From: Antedon mediterranea | Taxonomy: Eukaryota; Echinodermata; Crinoidea; Comatulida; Antedonidae | Assembly (NCBI RefSeq): GCF_964355755.1 | Contig: NC_092675.1 | Location: 9,439,312 to 9,503,311 of the forward strand | DNA: 64,000 bases | Direction: 5' to 3' | Shown: positions 1 through 11,000 of the stretch, in pieces | Numbering within the stretch: the first letter of the stretch is position 1 | Layout: each line of letters starts with the position of its first letter | Program-made: the position numbers and the translations under genes | Notes under the pieces: generated by a model | The model's database searches: none | Seen by the model: the letters and a program-made list of their open reading frames with translations, nothing else | What the model was told of the DNA's origin: nothing

Positions 1-689
1 AATTTGTCAAAAAAAGTTGAGGTTTGATCTCCCAATTACACTTTTTCACTTTACAGTTTCGCGCTATTTGATTACATGATTGGTCAGCAAGGCATTTACA
101 TGCGCGGTGTAACAACTTGGAACACATTGCTATGCAAATCTGGTTACAACTTGTTACAAGTACAATTTCTTGTAACATAAACAAAGAACTCTTACATAGC
201 TGTTGTATTAGATAAAAAAAATATGTATTAATTAATATTAAAGACGGGCATCTTTAGGAATGAAAATGCAAAACATGTCCAGAAGTTAATTTACTCCCTC
301 ACGTTCATGTTAATAGCTTAACCTGATTATAATTATCAGTTAAGCAGTCAAGTAATATGTCAAATGTTAAATTAGTAATTTATAGCTGTGAGGTTGCAGA
401 ACTTTGACACACATATGCACACCAATATTATAGATCCTCACTCTATACAGTTCGTGATATTAACATTAGAATTTTGTTTTTTTTATGTTGGACTATTGTA
501 CAAATTGAATTGGGTTAATTGGTAATTTTGCAGAACTGATTAAAACAATACTAGTATTGTAATATTCAATCTTTGACTAAATTAAATTCATCTTCATCAT
601 TGTCGCTGCTGTAGGCCTACTGATTAGGGAGTTACACGTCCTCTAAGTATACCTCCACTTCCACCTGGTCTTTAGTTTGAACAGGATGT
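1..689. other. AT-rich non-coding flank
   Basis: No coding region, RNA gene or repeat that I can recognise. The sequence is AT-rich with stop codons in all frames. It ends where similarity to the upstream regions of the other cluster copies begins. Confidence 0.5.
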
Positions 690-1093
690 TGTGATAATAT
701 AATGGAATAATAAAAAATACAATATCCTTCCATATATTAAACATTCATATTAAACCAAATATTATGAACAATTAAATTGATAATAATTGGCTAACATTTT
801 GTGGAATTTTATTTGGCAAGGAAACACTTGAAGTAAACAGATATTATCACTGGAAGGATGTTTATCCTTGGTAATATAAAAGAGGCAGTTATATAAAAGG
901 ACATTCATTTTAAATACACATACAGTAGCTAACAAGAAAATATTTTCACTCACAGGTATTTAGGTAACCTAAGATTTGAAAGTGAAAGGAAAAAGTAGTT
1001 ATAAAGTATAACCCATCCAGTCGTGCATAGCCTCTAATTAAATAAGTGTGGTATATATTCAAGTCCAACAAGTAAACGCATACTAGAGAAACC
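690..1093 (+). promoter_or_regulatory. Shared 5' flank / promoter of copy 1
   Basis: This block is recognisably repeated upstream of copies 2 and 3 and upstream of the gutted copy near 4 kb. Shared words include a GGCAAGGAAACAC stretch near 810 and TATAAAGTATAACC near 1000. The closest part lies just before the ATG: CCAGTCGTGC, then CTAATTAAA, a TATA-like TATATAT at 1052-1058, and CAAGTAAACGCATACTAGAG. The TATA-like box is about 40 bp before the ATG at 1094, so a start site about 30 bp downstream would leave a very short 5' UTR. The promoter role is inferred from conservation and position; no factor site is claimed. Confidence 0.5.
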
Positions 1094-2578
1094 ATGACGG
1101 AGATAAAAGCCAACACTATGGACTTGTCTCTGGTAATGGACAGTGAGCGGGAACTTCGCAGCCGTATAGTTCAGATGCGTAAACTCGTCAACATTTCACT
1201 TGGCCTTGCAATTGTATGTACAGTTTTACTATGTATAGTAATACCAACTTTATGTAGCATCATTGGGTCAGATAAAGCACGTATAGATCACCTGACAAGA
1301 AATGAAGTAAGTACTGTATGTGGCTACAAGAGCCAACAAATAGTTTTGACAACATAAAGTTGTTGCACACCGTTTTGTAATTACCAAACAATGAAGAAAA
1401 TAAACGTTTTTTGGGCGTTTTTTATTTTATTTCAGGAACAAATTTTAAAGTTATCAACTTCTGGAGATTACAGTTCAAGCAATGGTTCACAAAAGAAAGG
1501 CAAGTCTGAGTCAAAAAAGCACTGCGGATTCACACAATAAAAATGATACAAAAGTGGTTTCAGTTGTGAAATAACACATCTCAGTGATATAAAACTTCAG
1601 AGGATTTTGCTCAAAATATACAGTGTGGCTTTCATATGTCAAAACTGTTAATTATGCAAATAAATTCATCCATTTCAAACATCAACTGAAACCATTGAAG
1701 TTTTTTTTGTAGTAATTAAAGGTATTTCATATGGAATTTTAATTACACCTTCAAATACAGTATCTTTATTTAATGGTTGTTTGTTACTTGTTACAGTTCC
1801 CGAGTCTAAATTGACTATATTTACCCGTTGGGGGAGTGTAGATTGTCCAGGTACTGCTAAATTGATCTACAATGGTAAGTGCTCAGCTTCGCAATTTTCT
1901 TGAAAACAATACTAGCAAATAACAATAATGTAGTTCTATAGGATAAATGATGTGACAATCATCAATAAATATAGCCATGTTGTAAAAACAAGTCACTAAT
2001 GTTATAATCTGATGCAAACTTGAGCCGGATTGGAGCAGATGTGAAAGAACCCTTAACCATTTAAGTACACAAAATAATCTTTACACTCTTAGGTAGGACG
2101 TCTGGGGCACCATACGGTTCAACTGGCAGTGGCGGAAACTATCTCTGCTTAACAGAAAAACCACAATACAACTTCACGGTACCATCACATCAAATAGAAA
2201 GAGGGTCAATATATGGCACGGAATACAGGTATGGAGATAGGCAGTTTAGCCCCCTATCAGACAACCATTTCCATGATGCCCCTTGTGCCGTTTGCCAAGC
2301 AGCTCGAAGTGCCACACTAATGATGCCAGCAGTTACAGAATGTCCGAACGGTTGGACTAAAGAATACGGTGGTTGGTCGCGATGATCAAAAACGTACAGA
2401 GTTTATCTGCGTAGATGGTGCTCAATCTGTTGTGCCTGGTACAAGTAATCAATTTCCAGGAAATCAAGCCAGTACGTTGTTCCTTGTTGAGGGGAGATGC
2501 AACACAGAAGGTGGTGGACTGCCTTGTTCGCCTTACAAAGAAGCGTTTGAGCTACCTTGTGTAGTTTGTACTAGGTAA
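1094..2578 (+). pseudogene. Copy 1: membrane-anchored C4-collagen-like domain gene, frameshifted
   Basis: Four exons align with copies 2 and 3: 1094-1306, 1436-1499, 1797-1874 and 2093-2578. Exon 1 encodes a charged 31-residue N-terminus followed by a hydrophobic anchor (about residues 33-57). Exon 2 encodes a hydrophilic stalk. Exons 3 and 4 encode the Cys-rich domain (TRWG..DCP, GGNYLC, PCAVC, ECPNGWTKEYGG). Exon 4 is 486 nt against 497 nt in the intact copies because 11 nt encoding the YLMA region are missing. The frame then reads EYGG-WSR and stops at TGA 2383-2385, giving a predicted 215 aa and losing the last five cysteines-worth of domain (about 68 residues). The rest of exon 4 is still open in another frame to the TAA at 2576-2578. 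The intron after exon 2 starts GCAAGT, not GTAAGT. It is either a young pseudogene or a truncated membrane protein. A possible AATAAA lies at 2908. Confidence 0.8.
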
Positions 2579-3650
2579 TTTTATACTCAAATCAACAAAA
2601 ACCAGTATAAATTACAAACTTGCGTAACAATGAATCTGAAAACCTTTCAGTTGCAATGTTGAAAAGAGTAGAAAATACATTATCAATGAATTCAACTCAA
2701 CTGTGTCGACATAAGCACTCTGAGCAACTGACCATAACTCACCTTAACTGACAGGCACAACAAAAATGCGCCCATGTTCTATTTTTTCCGTAAACTGAAG
2801 GGAACTGAAAACTTTAAATCGGTTCACGCGTGGGATATGGGTCTGTGACCAGTTTGTGTTTTACACTAGTAGCCTTTTGTCTGAGAAGTTCACAACCGAT
2901 ACCATGCAATAAACAAAATTCAAGTCTACAGCTTATTTTTCAATTAAAATTTCCATGTTGAAAATTATATTTGGCTACAGAATTATGTGTCTGTATTCAT
3001 TCACTCTGTACATTTTGACAATTTCCAGTTATTTACGCTAAAGCTCCTGTATTCAAGAGCCATCTGGGCAATTGCAAGAGCGTACATATACATTTACATA
3101 GGGACATAGGGTTTTTTAGGACGTAGGTCTGAAGTTGTATTCATAAGGAAAAATTTCAGTAACCTTTTTTTCAATGGTTTAGAACATAGGTTCATACAGT
3201 ATATCGGTTTCAAACGACGCATCCATCAAAAAAAAAACCAATGTAATGGTCTACAAAAGGAATAATATAAATGTATAATAATCTTATGTTACTAAGCTTT
3301 TAAAATTTACGTCAAAATTTCTACTAAACACACTTTGTAAATAAATCATAAAAAATATAAATGTTGATTTTTTTATTGTTTCTTTTGCTTATCTGGACTC
3401 ATTATGTAGATTTTGCATTGCAATTTACGGCGACAACTGTACGACGAGCGCATGCGGCGATATCCTTAATCTTGTGATTGTTCTGAAATCATATGTACAT
3501 CCCTAATACATTGTAAAAATAGGGTCCTCTGTAAAAAAATATGCAATTAATGATGACATAATCAACCCTTTTTATCATATTTTCATAATAAATCATAAAT
3601 ATGATACATACACTTTAAGAAAATGAAATGAAAAATATGGTTCACTGAGC
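2579..3650. other. 3' flank of copy 1, no gene seen
   Basis: The first about 70 bp (TTATACTC, GAAAACCTTTCAGTT) match the flank after the exon fragment at 6186-6489, so this belongs to the duplicated unit. A possible polyadenylation signal AATAAA is at 2908-2913. Beyond that I see only AT-rich sequence with stops in all frames. Confidence 0.5.
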
Positions 3651-3651
3651 A

Positions 3652-3842
3652 TCTATATATAAATTTACGTAAGGGCAAAATGTTTACTCGATGGTATATA
3701 AAGTTGGTTCATACTTTCGGTACTGATTTTAACCACCTGATGTACAGTAACCCTGTTTACTAATTAAATTGAGTTCGATAATTAGTTATTGACGATTAAA
3801 ACGAGTTTAGGTTCAACGATTTGCCCTAAATAGGGGTGTATT
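3652..3842 (+). repeat. Dispersed repeat, copy A (inverted relative to 11262-11474)
   Basis: It runs from CTATATATAAATTTACG to CCCTAAATAGGGGTG. The same sequence, diverged and slightly longer, lies in the opposite orientation at 11262-11474 inside intron 2 of copy 2. Shared landmarks are GTAAGGGCAAAAT, ACCACCTGATG, ACCCTGTTTACTAATTAAAT and GGTTCAACGATTTGCCC. No terminal inverted repeat or coding potential is evident, so the class is unknown. Confidence 0.7.
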
Positions 3843-3927
3843 GCCGTTTTACGATCCTCACAGCAGTACGTCATGTTATGCAGTTTCAACCAATCACGTT
3901 CACATATTTGCATAGGCTATGTAATAT

Positions 3928-4440
3928 TACACACTATGGCATCTTCTAGCTTGATTTATATAAAGTGGGTGTAATTGTGTACTAAAGGTGCTGCCAGTGC
4001 TATAGGATGTTGTGGCAATCAACAATAAAGTAAACAGAATAATAAAAAAAAATATAATATTCCAAGTATCGATCTAATCTCATAAAAACAATGGAATTTA
4101 ACTGGAATACCGTTTTGTAGAATAATCTTGTGGTTTGGCAATGCATGCACAAATGACTTAAAGGAAAAGGGGATTTAAATGGTGTTGCTTATCATCATTA
4201 TTGCCCTACATTACGTGTACAGCCCCATTAGAGAATGTGTTCATTTTTACCCAAAGTTTTTCAAAACTTTGGGTAAATGTCACTTAACCTCCTACTGTGA
4301 CATGTGTTTATATAAGTCCAACTTTGATAGGCAGGTCGTTAAACCTTTTAATCATTGGGTCCGTTCGGACGGGGCTGAAACTACCGTGTACTTCCAACTG
4401 TGAGGTCGCGTGTGGCAATTAACTTACGCCTCTGGCTATA
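3928..4440 (+). pseudogene. Orphan promoter block of a gutted cluster copy
   Basis: From ACACACTATGGCATCTTCTAGC onward this matches the region upstream of copy 2 (7054-7089 and 7600-7850). Both share ATAATATTCCAAGTATCGATC, TAGAATAATCTTGTGGTTTGGC and AAAGGAAAAGGG-ATTTAAAT. No exon 1 follows, and similarity fades after about 4200. Together with the exon 4 fragment at 6186-6489 it represents a fourth gene copy whose body has been lost. It may still hold promoter elements, but there is no gene for it to drive. Confidence 0.65.
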
Positions 4441-5242
4441 AAAAATTATAAAACCATGTCTGGACGAAAAATCTACCAACTTTACTGGTTATTTCAATCC
4501 CATTCCAATTACACGCTGCCTCGGGGTATAATTAATCAAGCGTTAACGGGGTTATGTCAAATCGCGACCTCAAATAAGCTTTCTGATTGGTCATTTCATT
4601 GTGGTAAACAACCGGGTCAGAGGCCATTTCTTATCAGGGCTTTTTTGCCGTACCCACCCTATTTTTATTTTTCGTTTGTGTTTACTACTAGTTGGAGCAG
4701 TACATATTTTAGGCCTAGGCCCTTCTTGTTGAAGCATTGCTTCTCTACACGCCGCAAGCGTCACGACTAGCCGCTCTTGGCCGTGTGTATGCAGCCTTTG
4801 TAGTAGGCCTAGGTAATCATCATCATCATTGTCTTGCCATCCAAATTCGAATCCACTATGCCTAGGTTGGAATACATCGTCCATCATTAGTATAAAAGCC
4901 GTCAACAAACAACATACGTTAGCAGGATTTTCGATCATTATTCAGTTAAAAAGTAAATTGTATTCGATTATTGTAAATATATAGTCTGGTTGTCGATTGA
5001 AAAATAATAATTGAACGATTCGCGCGCGAAACGACAGTGTAATATCCGGTTGAATTTGTCAACACGCCATGTCAATTGATATGGGTCGACGCAGAGAGGG
5101 CGCTTTTTGACCTAAGAATTCCGATCTTAATTGGTTTCGTGTCAGCTTACCGGTACTTTGTTTATTCGTACGAACGTCGTATGGGTTTTACCCCAAGTAC
5201 TTGGAGTGGTAGCCAAGCATCATAACCACCAAGCCACAACTC
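4441..5242. other. No gene supported
   Basis: Two overlapping ORFs on opposite strands (104 aa + and 115 aa -, about 4456-4938) show no recognisable domain, no shared similarity to the cluster and ordinary low-complexity stretches (for example CATCATCATCATT near 4820). I treat both as chance. Nothing else is seen. Confidence 0.4.
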
Positions 5243-6093
5243 ACTGTCTAATTGAGTTGTTATTGCATCAACATGTTAGCCTTGACCGCTTTTACGGCAA
5301 ATGGTAGAGTAGGTCAAGGGTGATCGGTTCATACCAAAATATTTTGAAAAAAATAAGTATGTCAAGTGTTATAACGTTCGTGAAGCCAGTTACTTATTTG
5401 CCGTAGAGGGCGTAGACGCAAAAAAGTTTGCGGAACTGGGGTGGCAAATGGTTAAGTAGGTCAAGGGTGATCGATCCATACCTAAAAATGTTGAAAAAAT
5501 TAAGTAGGTCAAGTGTTATAACGTTCGTAAAAGCCAGTTACTTATTCGCCGTAGATGGCGTAGATACAAAATCGTTCGCGGAACTGGAGTGGCAAATGGT
5601 AAAGTAGGTCAAGGGTGATCGATTCATAGCAAAATATTTTGAAAAAAATAAGTAGGTCAAGTGTTATAACGTTCGTAAAGCCAGTTACTTATTCGCCGTT
5701 AAGGGCGTAGACACAAAAAAGTTCGCGGAACTTGAGTGGCAAATGGTAGAGTAGGTCAAGGGTGATTGAGCCATACCAAAATATTTTGAAAAAATTAAGT
5801 AAGTCAAGTTTTATAACGTTCGTGAAGCCAGTTACTTATTCCCCGTAGAGGGCGTAGACACAAAATTGTTCGCGGAACTGGGGTGGCAAATGTTAGAGTA
5901 GGTCAAGGGTCATCGATCTATACCAAAATATTTTGAAAATATTAAGTAGATCTAGTGTTATAACGTTCGTAAAAGCTAGTTACTTATTCGCTGTAGAGGG
6001 CGTAAATGCATAAAATGTTATTGAACTTTGACCGGAAGAAGTAGAGGAAGTCAAGGCTAACATGTTGATGCAATAACAACTCAATTAGACAGT
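5243..6093. mobile_element. Non-autonomous DNA element with perfect 44-bp terminal inverted repeats
   Basis: The left end 5243-5286 (ACTGTCTAATTGAGTTG...) and right end 6050-6093 are exact reverse complements over 44 bp. The interior is almost entirely five tandem copies of a unit of about 147 bp, and there is no transposase ORF. I could not find a convincing target-site duplication, so the superfamily is undetermined. It lies between the orphan promoter block and the surviving 3' exon fragment of the gutted gene copy. Confidence 0.85.
5287..6049. repeat. 147-bp tandem repeat, about five units, inside the TIR element
   Basis: GGCAAATGGT recurs at about 5296, 5443, 5591, 5738 and 5884, giving spacings of 146-148 bp. 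Each unit carries GTAGGTCAAGGGTGAT, AATATTTTGAAAAAA, TATAACGTTCGT and CAGTTACTTATTCGCCGTAGA. The last unit is partial. No unit has an ORF. Confidence 0.85.
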
Positions 6094-6185
6094 TATTACG
6101 TGTTAAAATCTGGTTTTTTTTAAATATTTGTGACTGTCCCTTTAATTGAATTTGAATAAGGAACTAGGAACTAGTAACCAACTTC

Positions 6186-6489
6186 ACAGACATTCAGAAG
6201 ATTCCACCCAAAATATACAGTGTGGATTGGATTTCATGTCAGTAGGCCCCTACTGTAATATGCAAACTATGGGCTGCGAAACATATTTGAAGATGACCAA
6301 AAACGTACAGAGTTTATTTGCGTAGATGGTGCTCAATCTGTTGTGCCTGGTACAAGTAATCAATTTCCAGGAAATCAAGCCAGTACGTTGTTCCTTGTTG
6401 AGGGGAGATGCAACACAGAAGGTGGTGGACTGCCTTGTTCGCCTTATAAAGAAGGTTCTGAGCTACCTTGTGTAGTTTGTACTAGGTAA
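6186..6489 (+). pseudogene. 3' fragment of a gutted cluster gene (end of exon 4)
   Basis: Bases 6292-6489 encode the last 65 residues of the C4-like domain, from DDQKRTEF through FICVDG, VVPGTS, LVEGRC and LPCSPY to ELPCVVCTR and TAA, with no internal stop. The insert NQFPGNQ after PGTS is shared only with copy 1, so the two are sister copies. One difference, EGSEL for EAFEL, marks the tail. Just upstream (6205-6245) a short stretch resembles intron 2 of the other copies (CCAAAATATACAGTGTGG), so intron 2 has been joined directly to the middle of exon 4. There is no start codon or splice acceptor that would make a protein. Confidence 0.8.
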
Positions 6490-7089
6490 TAAAACCAATA
6501 TTTACAAACGTAACAATATATGAAAACCTTTCAGTTCATTAAAACAACCCTTCATGTTCTGTACCACACTAGGCACGTTCACATAAGATTTTATCATGCT
6601 TACGTATCGTGATATTTAATATCACGTTAATATATGCATACTAAATATATTAATACTAAATTTAGTTTAATTATGATATGCTTGTGAAAATATGATTTCA
6701 TTAAACCGCAAAATTTGTTATTGTGCATTGTGAAAAGCTAATCACATCGATTCCTCTGAAAAATGTACGTAGTTAGATGAAATTGAGGTCAAGATAAATA
6801 ATGCTAAGGAAAGAATAGATAAATATTAAAAGACTCTGATAAAATCAATAGGTTATAAGCATGATAATGCATACAACCTATTAAATAAGTAATATAAATG
6901 TGTACTTGTTTGGTTTCAATCTTAAAAAATAAAAGGTGAAATGTTTATTGAAATAAAATGTTAACAATACAATTGTAAAGAGGCTGGTTTTACTTTTGAA
7001 ATGATTTTTTTGGGTTTTTTTTGGAGTAGTGGAAGGGCAGAAAGGATTCACATTACACACTACGGTATCTTCTAGCTTGATTTATTGAT
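6490..7089. other. Duplicated intergenic flank
   Basis: There is no gene. The stretch around 6895-7025 (GAAATAAAATGTTAACAATACAATTG, then AGAGGCTG) recurs at 13500-13600 upstream of copy 3, so intergenic DNA was duplicated along with the genes. TTCTAGCTTGATTTAT at 7070-7085 recurs at 3945-3960 upstream of the orphan promoter. Confidence 0.5.
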
Positions 7090-7594
7090 GGGACGATTCG
7101 GTCAACTTTTGGGCCAAAACATCCCACTTTGTGGGGCCGAAACGTCTCACATTTAGACAAAATTCATATTCATTTTTTTTGGTATTTATCAAGTTTTTAA
7201 AGGTGTTTAACAATCTGTATTTTATTGATATTGACAATGTTGATATAATATATAAAACAATGACTAAAAAAACGTAATTTTATATTCAATTTATTACTTC
7301 GAAAACTTTGTTTATTTTGTGCATTCGCCAAGCGGCCAACAGAGGGCGTAACTTGTTTACATCGTTCGCGTGACTAAATAATAATAATTTTCGACAATGT
7401 TTTCAAAATATTTGCTTATATTGCATATCCCTAGTAGTACTGCCTCATAGTCTCTCTGAAAACAAAAATTGGGAGGAAAAAAAATTATTTTATGCTTATA
7501 AAATGCAATATCAAAGCCAATAAATTTAAGTGTGCCGAATCGTCTCAGGGCCGATTTATCCCCGGGCCGAATCATCTCAGGGCCGAATCGTCCC
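7090..7594. mobile_element. 505-bp TIR element (GGGACGATTCGG ends)
   Basis: The ends GGGACGATTCGG (7090-7101) and CCGAATCGTCCC (7583-7594) are exact 12-bp inverted repeats. Related GGGCCGAA words recur just inside both ends. The flanking sequence is continuous in the paralogous block at 3945-3985, which lacks the insert, so this is an insertion into the copy 2 upstream region. No clear target duplication and no transposase. A 72-aa ORF inside shows nothing recognisable. Confidence 0.75.
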
Positions 7595-7624
7595 GCTACC
7601 TAAAATTGTGTATTAAGGTGCTGC

Positions 7625-8077
7625 TATATGATGATGTAAACAGAATAATAACAAAAAATATAATATTCCAAGTATCGATCTAATCTCATAAAAACAATAG
7701 AATTTAACCGGAATACCATTTTGTAGAATAATCTTGTGGTTTGGCAATGGATAAACAAGTGACCCAAAGGAAAAGGGAATTTAAATTGTGTTGCTTATCA
7801 TCATCATTGCCTTTATTTGATAATGTTTTAAGAAGGAAGCTATCTTCAGCATACAAAAGAGCATTAAAGTACAATCATATACACACTAGCTATACTAAAA
7901 CACATTTTGACCCGACGATTTGTATAGGCAGGAAGTTGTTCCTATAAAAGAGAAAATGTAGTTAAAAAGTAACACATTCAGTTGTGCATGTCAGCTAATT
8001 AAACAAGAAGTAGGGTACTGACGTACTGTACAGTATTCCAAGGCTAAAAATTTAACGCATTATATACATGAGAAATC
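7625..8077 (+). promoter_or_regulatory. Shared 5' flank / promoter of copy 2
   Basis: It shares long stretches with the orphan block near 4 kb and with the flanks of copies 1 and 3. Near the gene it keeps CAGTTGTGCATG, CTAATTAAACAAG and an AACGCATTATATACATGAGA stretch before the ATG. The TATA-like block of copies 1 and 3 is replaced by TACAGTATTCCAAGG. The proximal promoter is therefore more diverged than that of copies 1 and 3. Confidence 0.45.
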
Positions 8078-11000
8078 ATGACGGAGATGAAAGCCAACGG
8101 TATGGATATTTCTCTGGTAATGGACAGTGAGCGGGAACTTCGCAGCCGTATAGTTCAGATGCGTAAACTCGTCAACATTTCACTTGGCCTTGCAATTGTA
8201 TGTACAGTTTTACTATGTATAGTAATACCAACTTTATGTAGCATCATTGGGTCAGATAAAGCACGTATAGATCACCTGACAAGAAATGAAGTAAGTACTG
8301 TATATGAGGCTACAAGAGCCAACAAATAGTTTGGACAACATAAAGTTGTTGCACACCGTTTTGTAATTACCAAACAATGAAGACGATAAACATTTTTTGG
8401 GTGTATTTTTTTTTATTTCAGGAACAAATTTTAAAGTTATCAACTTCTGGAGATTACATTTCAAGCAATGGTTCACAAAAGAAAGGTAAGTCTGAGTCAA
8501 AAAAGCACTGTGGATTCACACAATAAAAATGGTACAAAAATGGTTTCACTTGTAAAATAACACATCTCAGTGATATAAAATAAGAATTGAGAGGATTTTG
8601 CCCAAAATATACAGTGTGGCTTTCATATGTCAGTGCTGTTAATTATGTAAATAAATTTGTCCATTTCAATTTTTTTTAAACATCAATTGAAATCATTAAA
8701 TTTTTTGTTAACCTTGTATTTTTACAAGGTCGTGTCCACAGGTGGTTCTCGAATACACAGTAATTTCAGCATAAAAAAACTGGCGATTTCAAATGTACGT
8801 ACCGCAGGACTATAGTACATTGTCGATATTTTATGTAGTCAACTAAAATTAGCACCCTGAGAATTAGGCCTACTTCCGAAGGAGAAACTTGTCTTAAAAA
8901 TAAGTCCAAATTATTTATTTGAACTCATTTAAACAAACCCAATTTTTGTTTTGTATATAACATTAGAGTTGAGGGATGGGGAAGAGGATGGGAATAACAA
9001 TTTTTGAATATATTCTCTATCCACGAAATATTGTTTTAAATGTATTATAGGTCTATCAATAATATACCACTAAACACAGTAAAACATTTACGATTTAATA
9101 CTTTTTTTAAAATGCCCCTGTTATAGTTGATTGAAATAGTAAAGTAGGCCTACATGTAACGATACACCACTACGACGTTTATATTTTTAAAATATTATTA
9201 ATTAATAAAATAGTTGAGAAGAAACTGTGTCAGTAATAAAGTTTTTATTAGGTGATCATTTAGAATAAAATGATCACCTATTGTTATTGTATGAAATCTT
9301 ATTATTTGTTACTTTCTGTACAGATTTTGTGTGTCAATTACCTCAAAAAGTTGAATGGCAATGATCACAAAAATTTCACAATGTCTTTCTAATACTTTCA
9401 CTTAGTCCTAATAAGCTTGTCAGCGCGATCATATTTGTGAAATCGCATTATCAATCATACAGTATCTCCATAATTCATTATCACATATTAATGAAATTCA
9501 CTACACGTAAACTTCAGGTCAAGGGTAAAAATATTAGCAAATAAAAACGTACGCGCACGTAGGGTCATGCGCGTGAAATCGCGCGTTAAAAATTTAAAAA
9601 GCTCAAAATTAAGTTTTGATAAATTTAGGGCATGAATTGGGCCATTTGCGTGTTTCAAAATATTACTGTCGCATTCTACTCACAATCCTTAGTACATTCA
9701 CCGTTTTTGAGTTAATTCCGACATAAAATAACGTACGCTATACGTCAAAAATTACAAAATGCGCAAATTAATTGCACAAAAGTGCTGAAAATGGTAAAAA
9801 ATAAGGCATTTTTAAAATGAAAATAATTCTTCAGAATGCATGATGACCCCTATTTTTTTATATTTATTCTGGAAGCCATTGAGTTGTAGATATGAATTCA
9901 TTCACACATTTGACGTACAAAATGTTGTGACGTCATCAAATGGCCACTTCAATTTAAAAATTAGAATTTTTTTATCTTTTTTTGTATGTTAACACATTCA
10001 ATAGTGCGTATCTCCGTTATTTGAGCCCGATTTTTACTCAATTTTCAGTATGTGCTTGCTATATTAATTATCTTTATCATAAGATGCCACCATTTTCATT
10101 ATGATGACGTCATCAGGCGTAAAAACTTAAATAACGTGGGTCAAGTAATTTCACCTTCAGCGTATATTTGAATATCTCACAGCTCTTCAGAATTAAAGGT
10201 GACCTTCATGATTTTAATTCATTGTGACAGCTGATGAAATGTAGATATGAATTCACATAAAAATTAAGCCTATCGGATGTTGTGACGTTGTGATATGGCC
10301 AGTTGAAGTTAATAAAACCACATATTTTTTTGCTCAATTCATTATCTTTCGAAATTGTCATCTTCAAGTTTATTTTAATTAACATCATCAAGCCAAAAAA
10401 TTAGAACATGATGTGGGTCCCGTAATTTCACCTATCCTACACTGTATATGGATATACAGTATACTGTACTATGACACATAATAGGTACAACTCAGCACTA
10501 TAAGCGTATTATCATTAAAATTATAAAAATGATCACCTACAATTCGTCAAAGTGACGAATTAAATTCTAGTTTGTATATATGTATTTATATATCCAGCAG
10601 TAGAGCCTACCCACAGTCACAGTAATAAATGTTCTTTGTATAATGTTTTTATATATCTTCGATTCAAATGGCGACCAAAAATGGTTAATACGTATTTACA
10701 ATATTGTCAAAGTATTGCAATACTACATCTCAGTTTTAAGTTTATTATCCAAGGGCCTATAAATTTACCTACTTGTGTTAAACCGGCAAGGGCTCATAAA
10801 TTTACCTACAAACCGGGAGTCTGAAGGCCCGTTCATATATTTTACAAATGTATTGATTTGCGATGAATGGAACATTCCAATCTCTCAAGTTGGGTTCATA
10901 TCGAACTTAGGGCGAGAAAAGTACTGATCTAGTTAAATTTTACGAGAGCGGTAATTCGATTAAATTCATTAAATTGCGTTCGACGGCTCATGTTAGGGCG

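Noticed and set aside
4456-4938. Overlapping ORFs of 104 aa (+) and 115 aa (-)
   Set aside because: They lie opposite each other in repetitive DNA, have no domain, no splice context and no similarity to the gene family.
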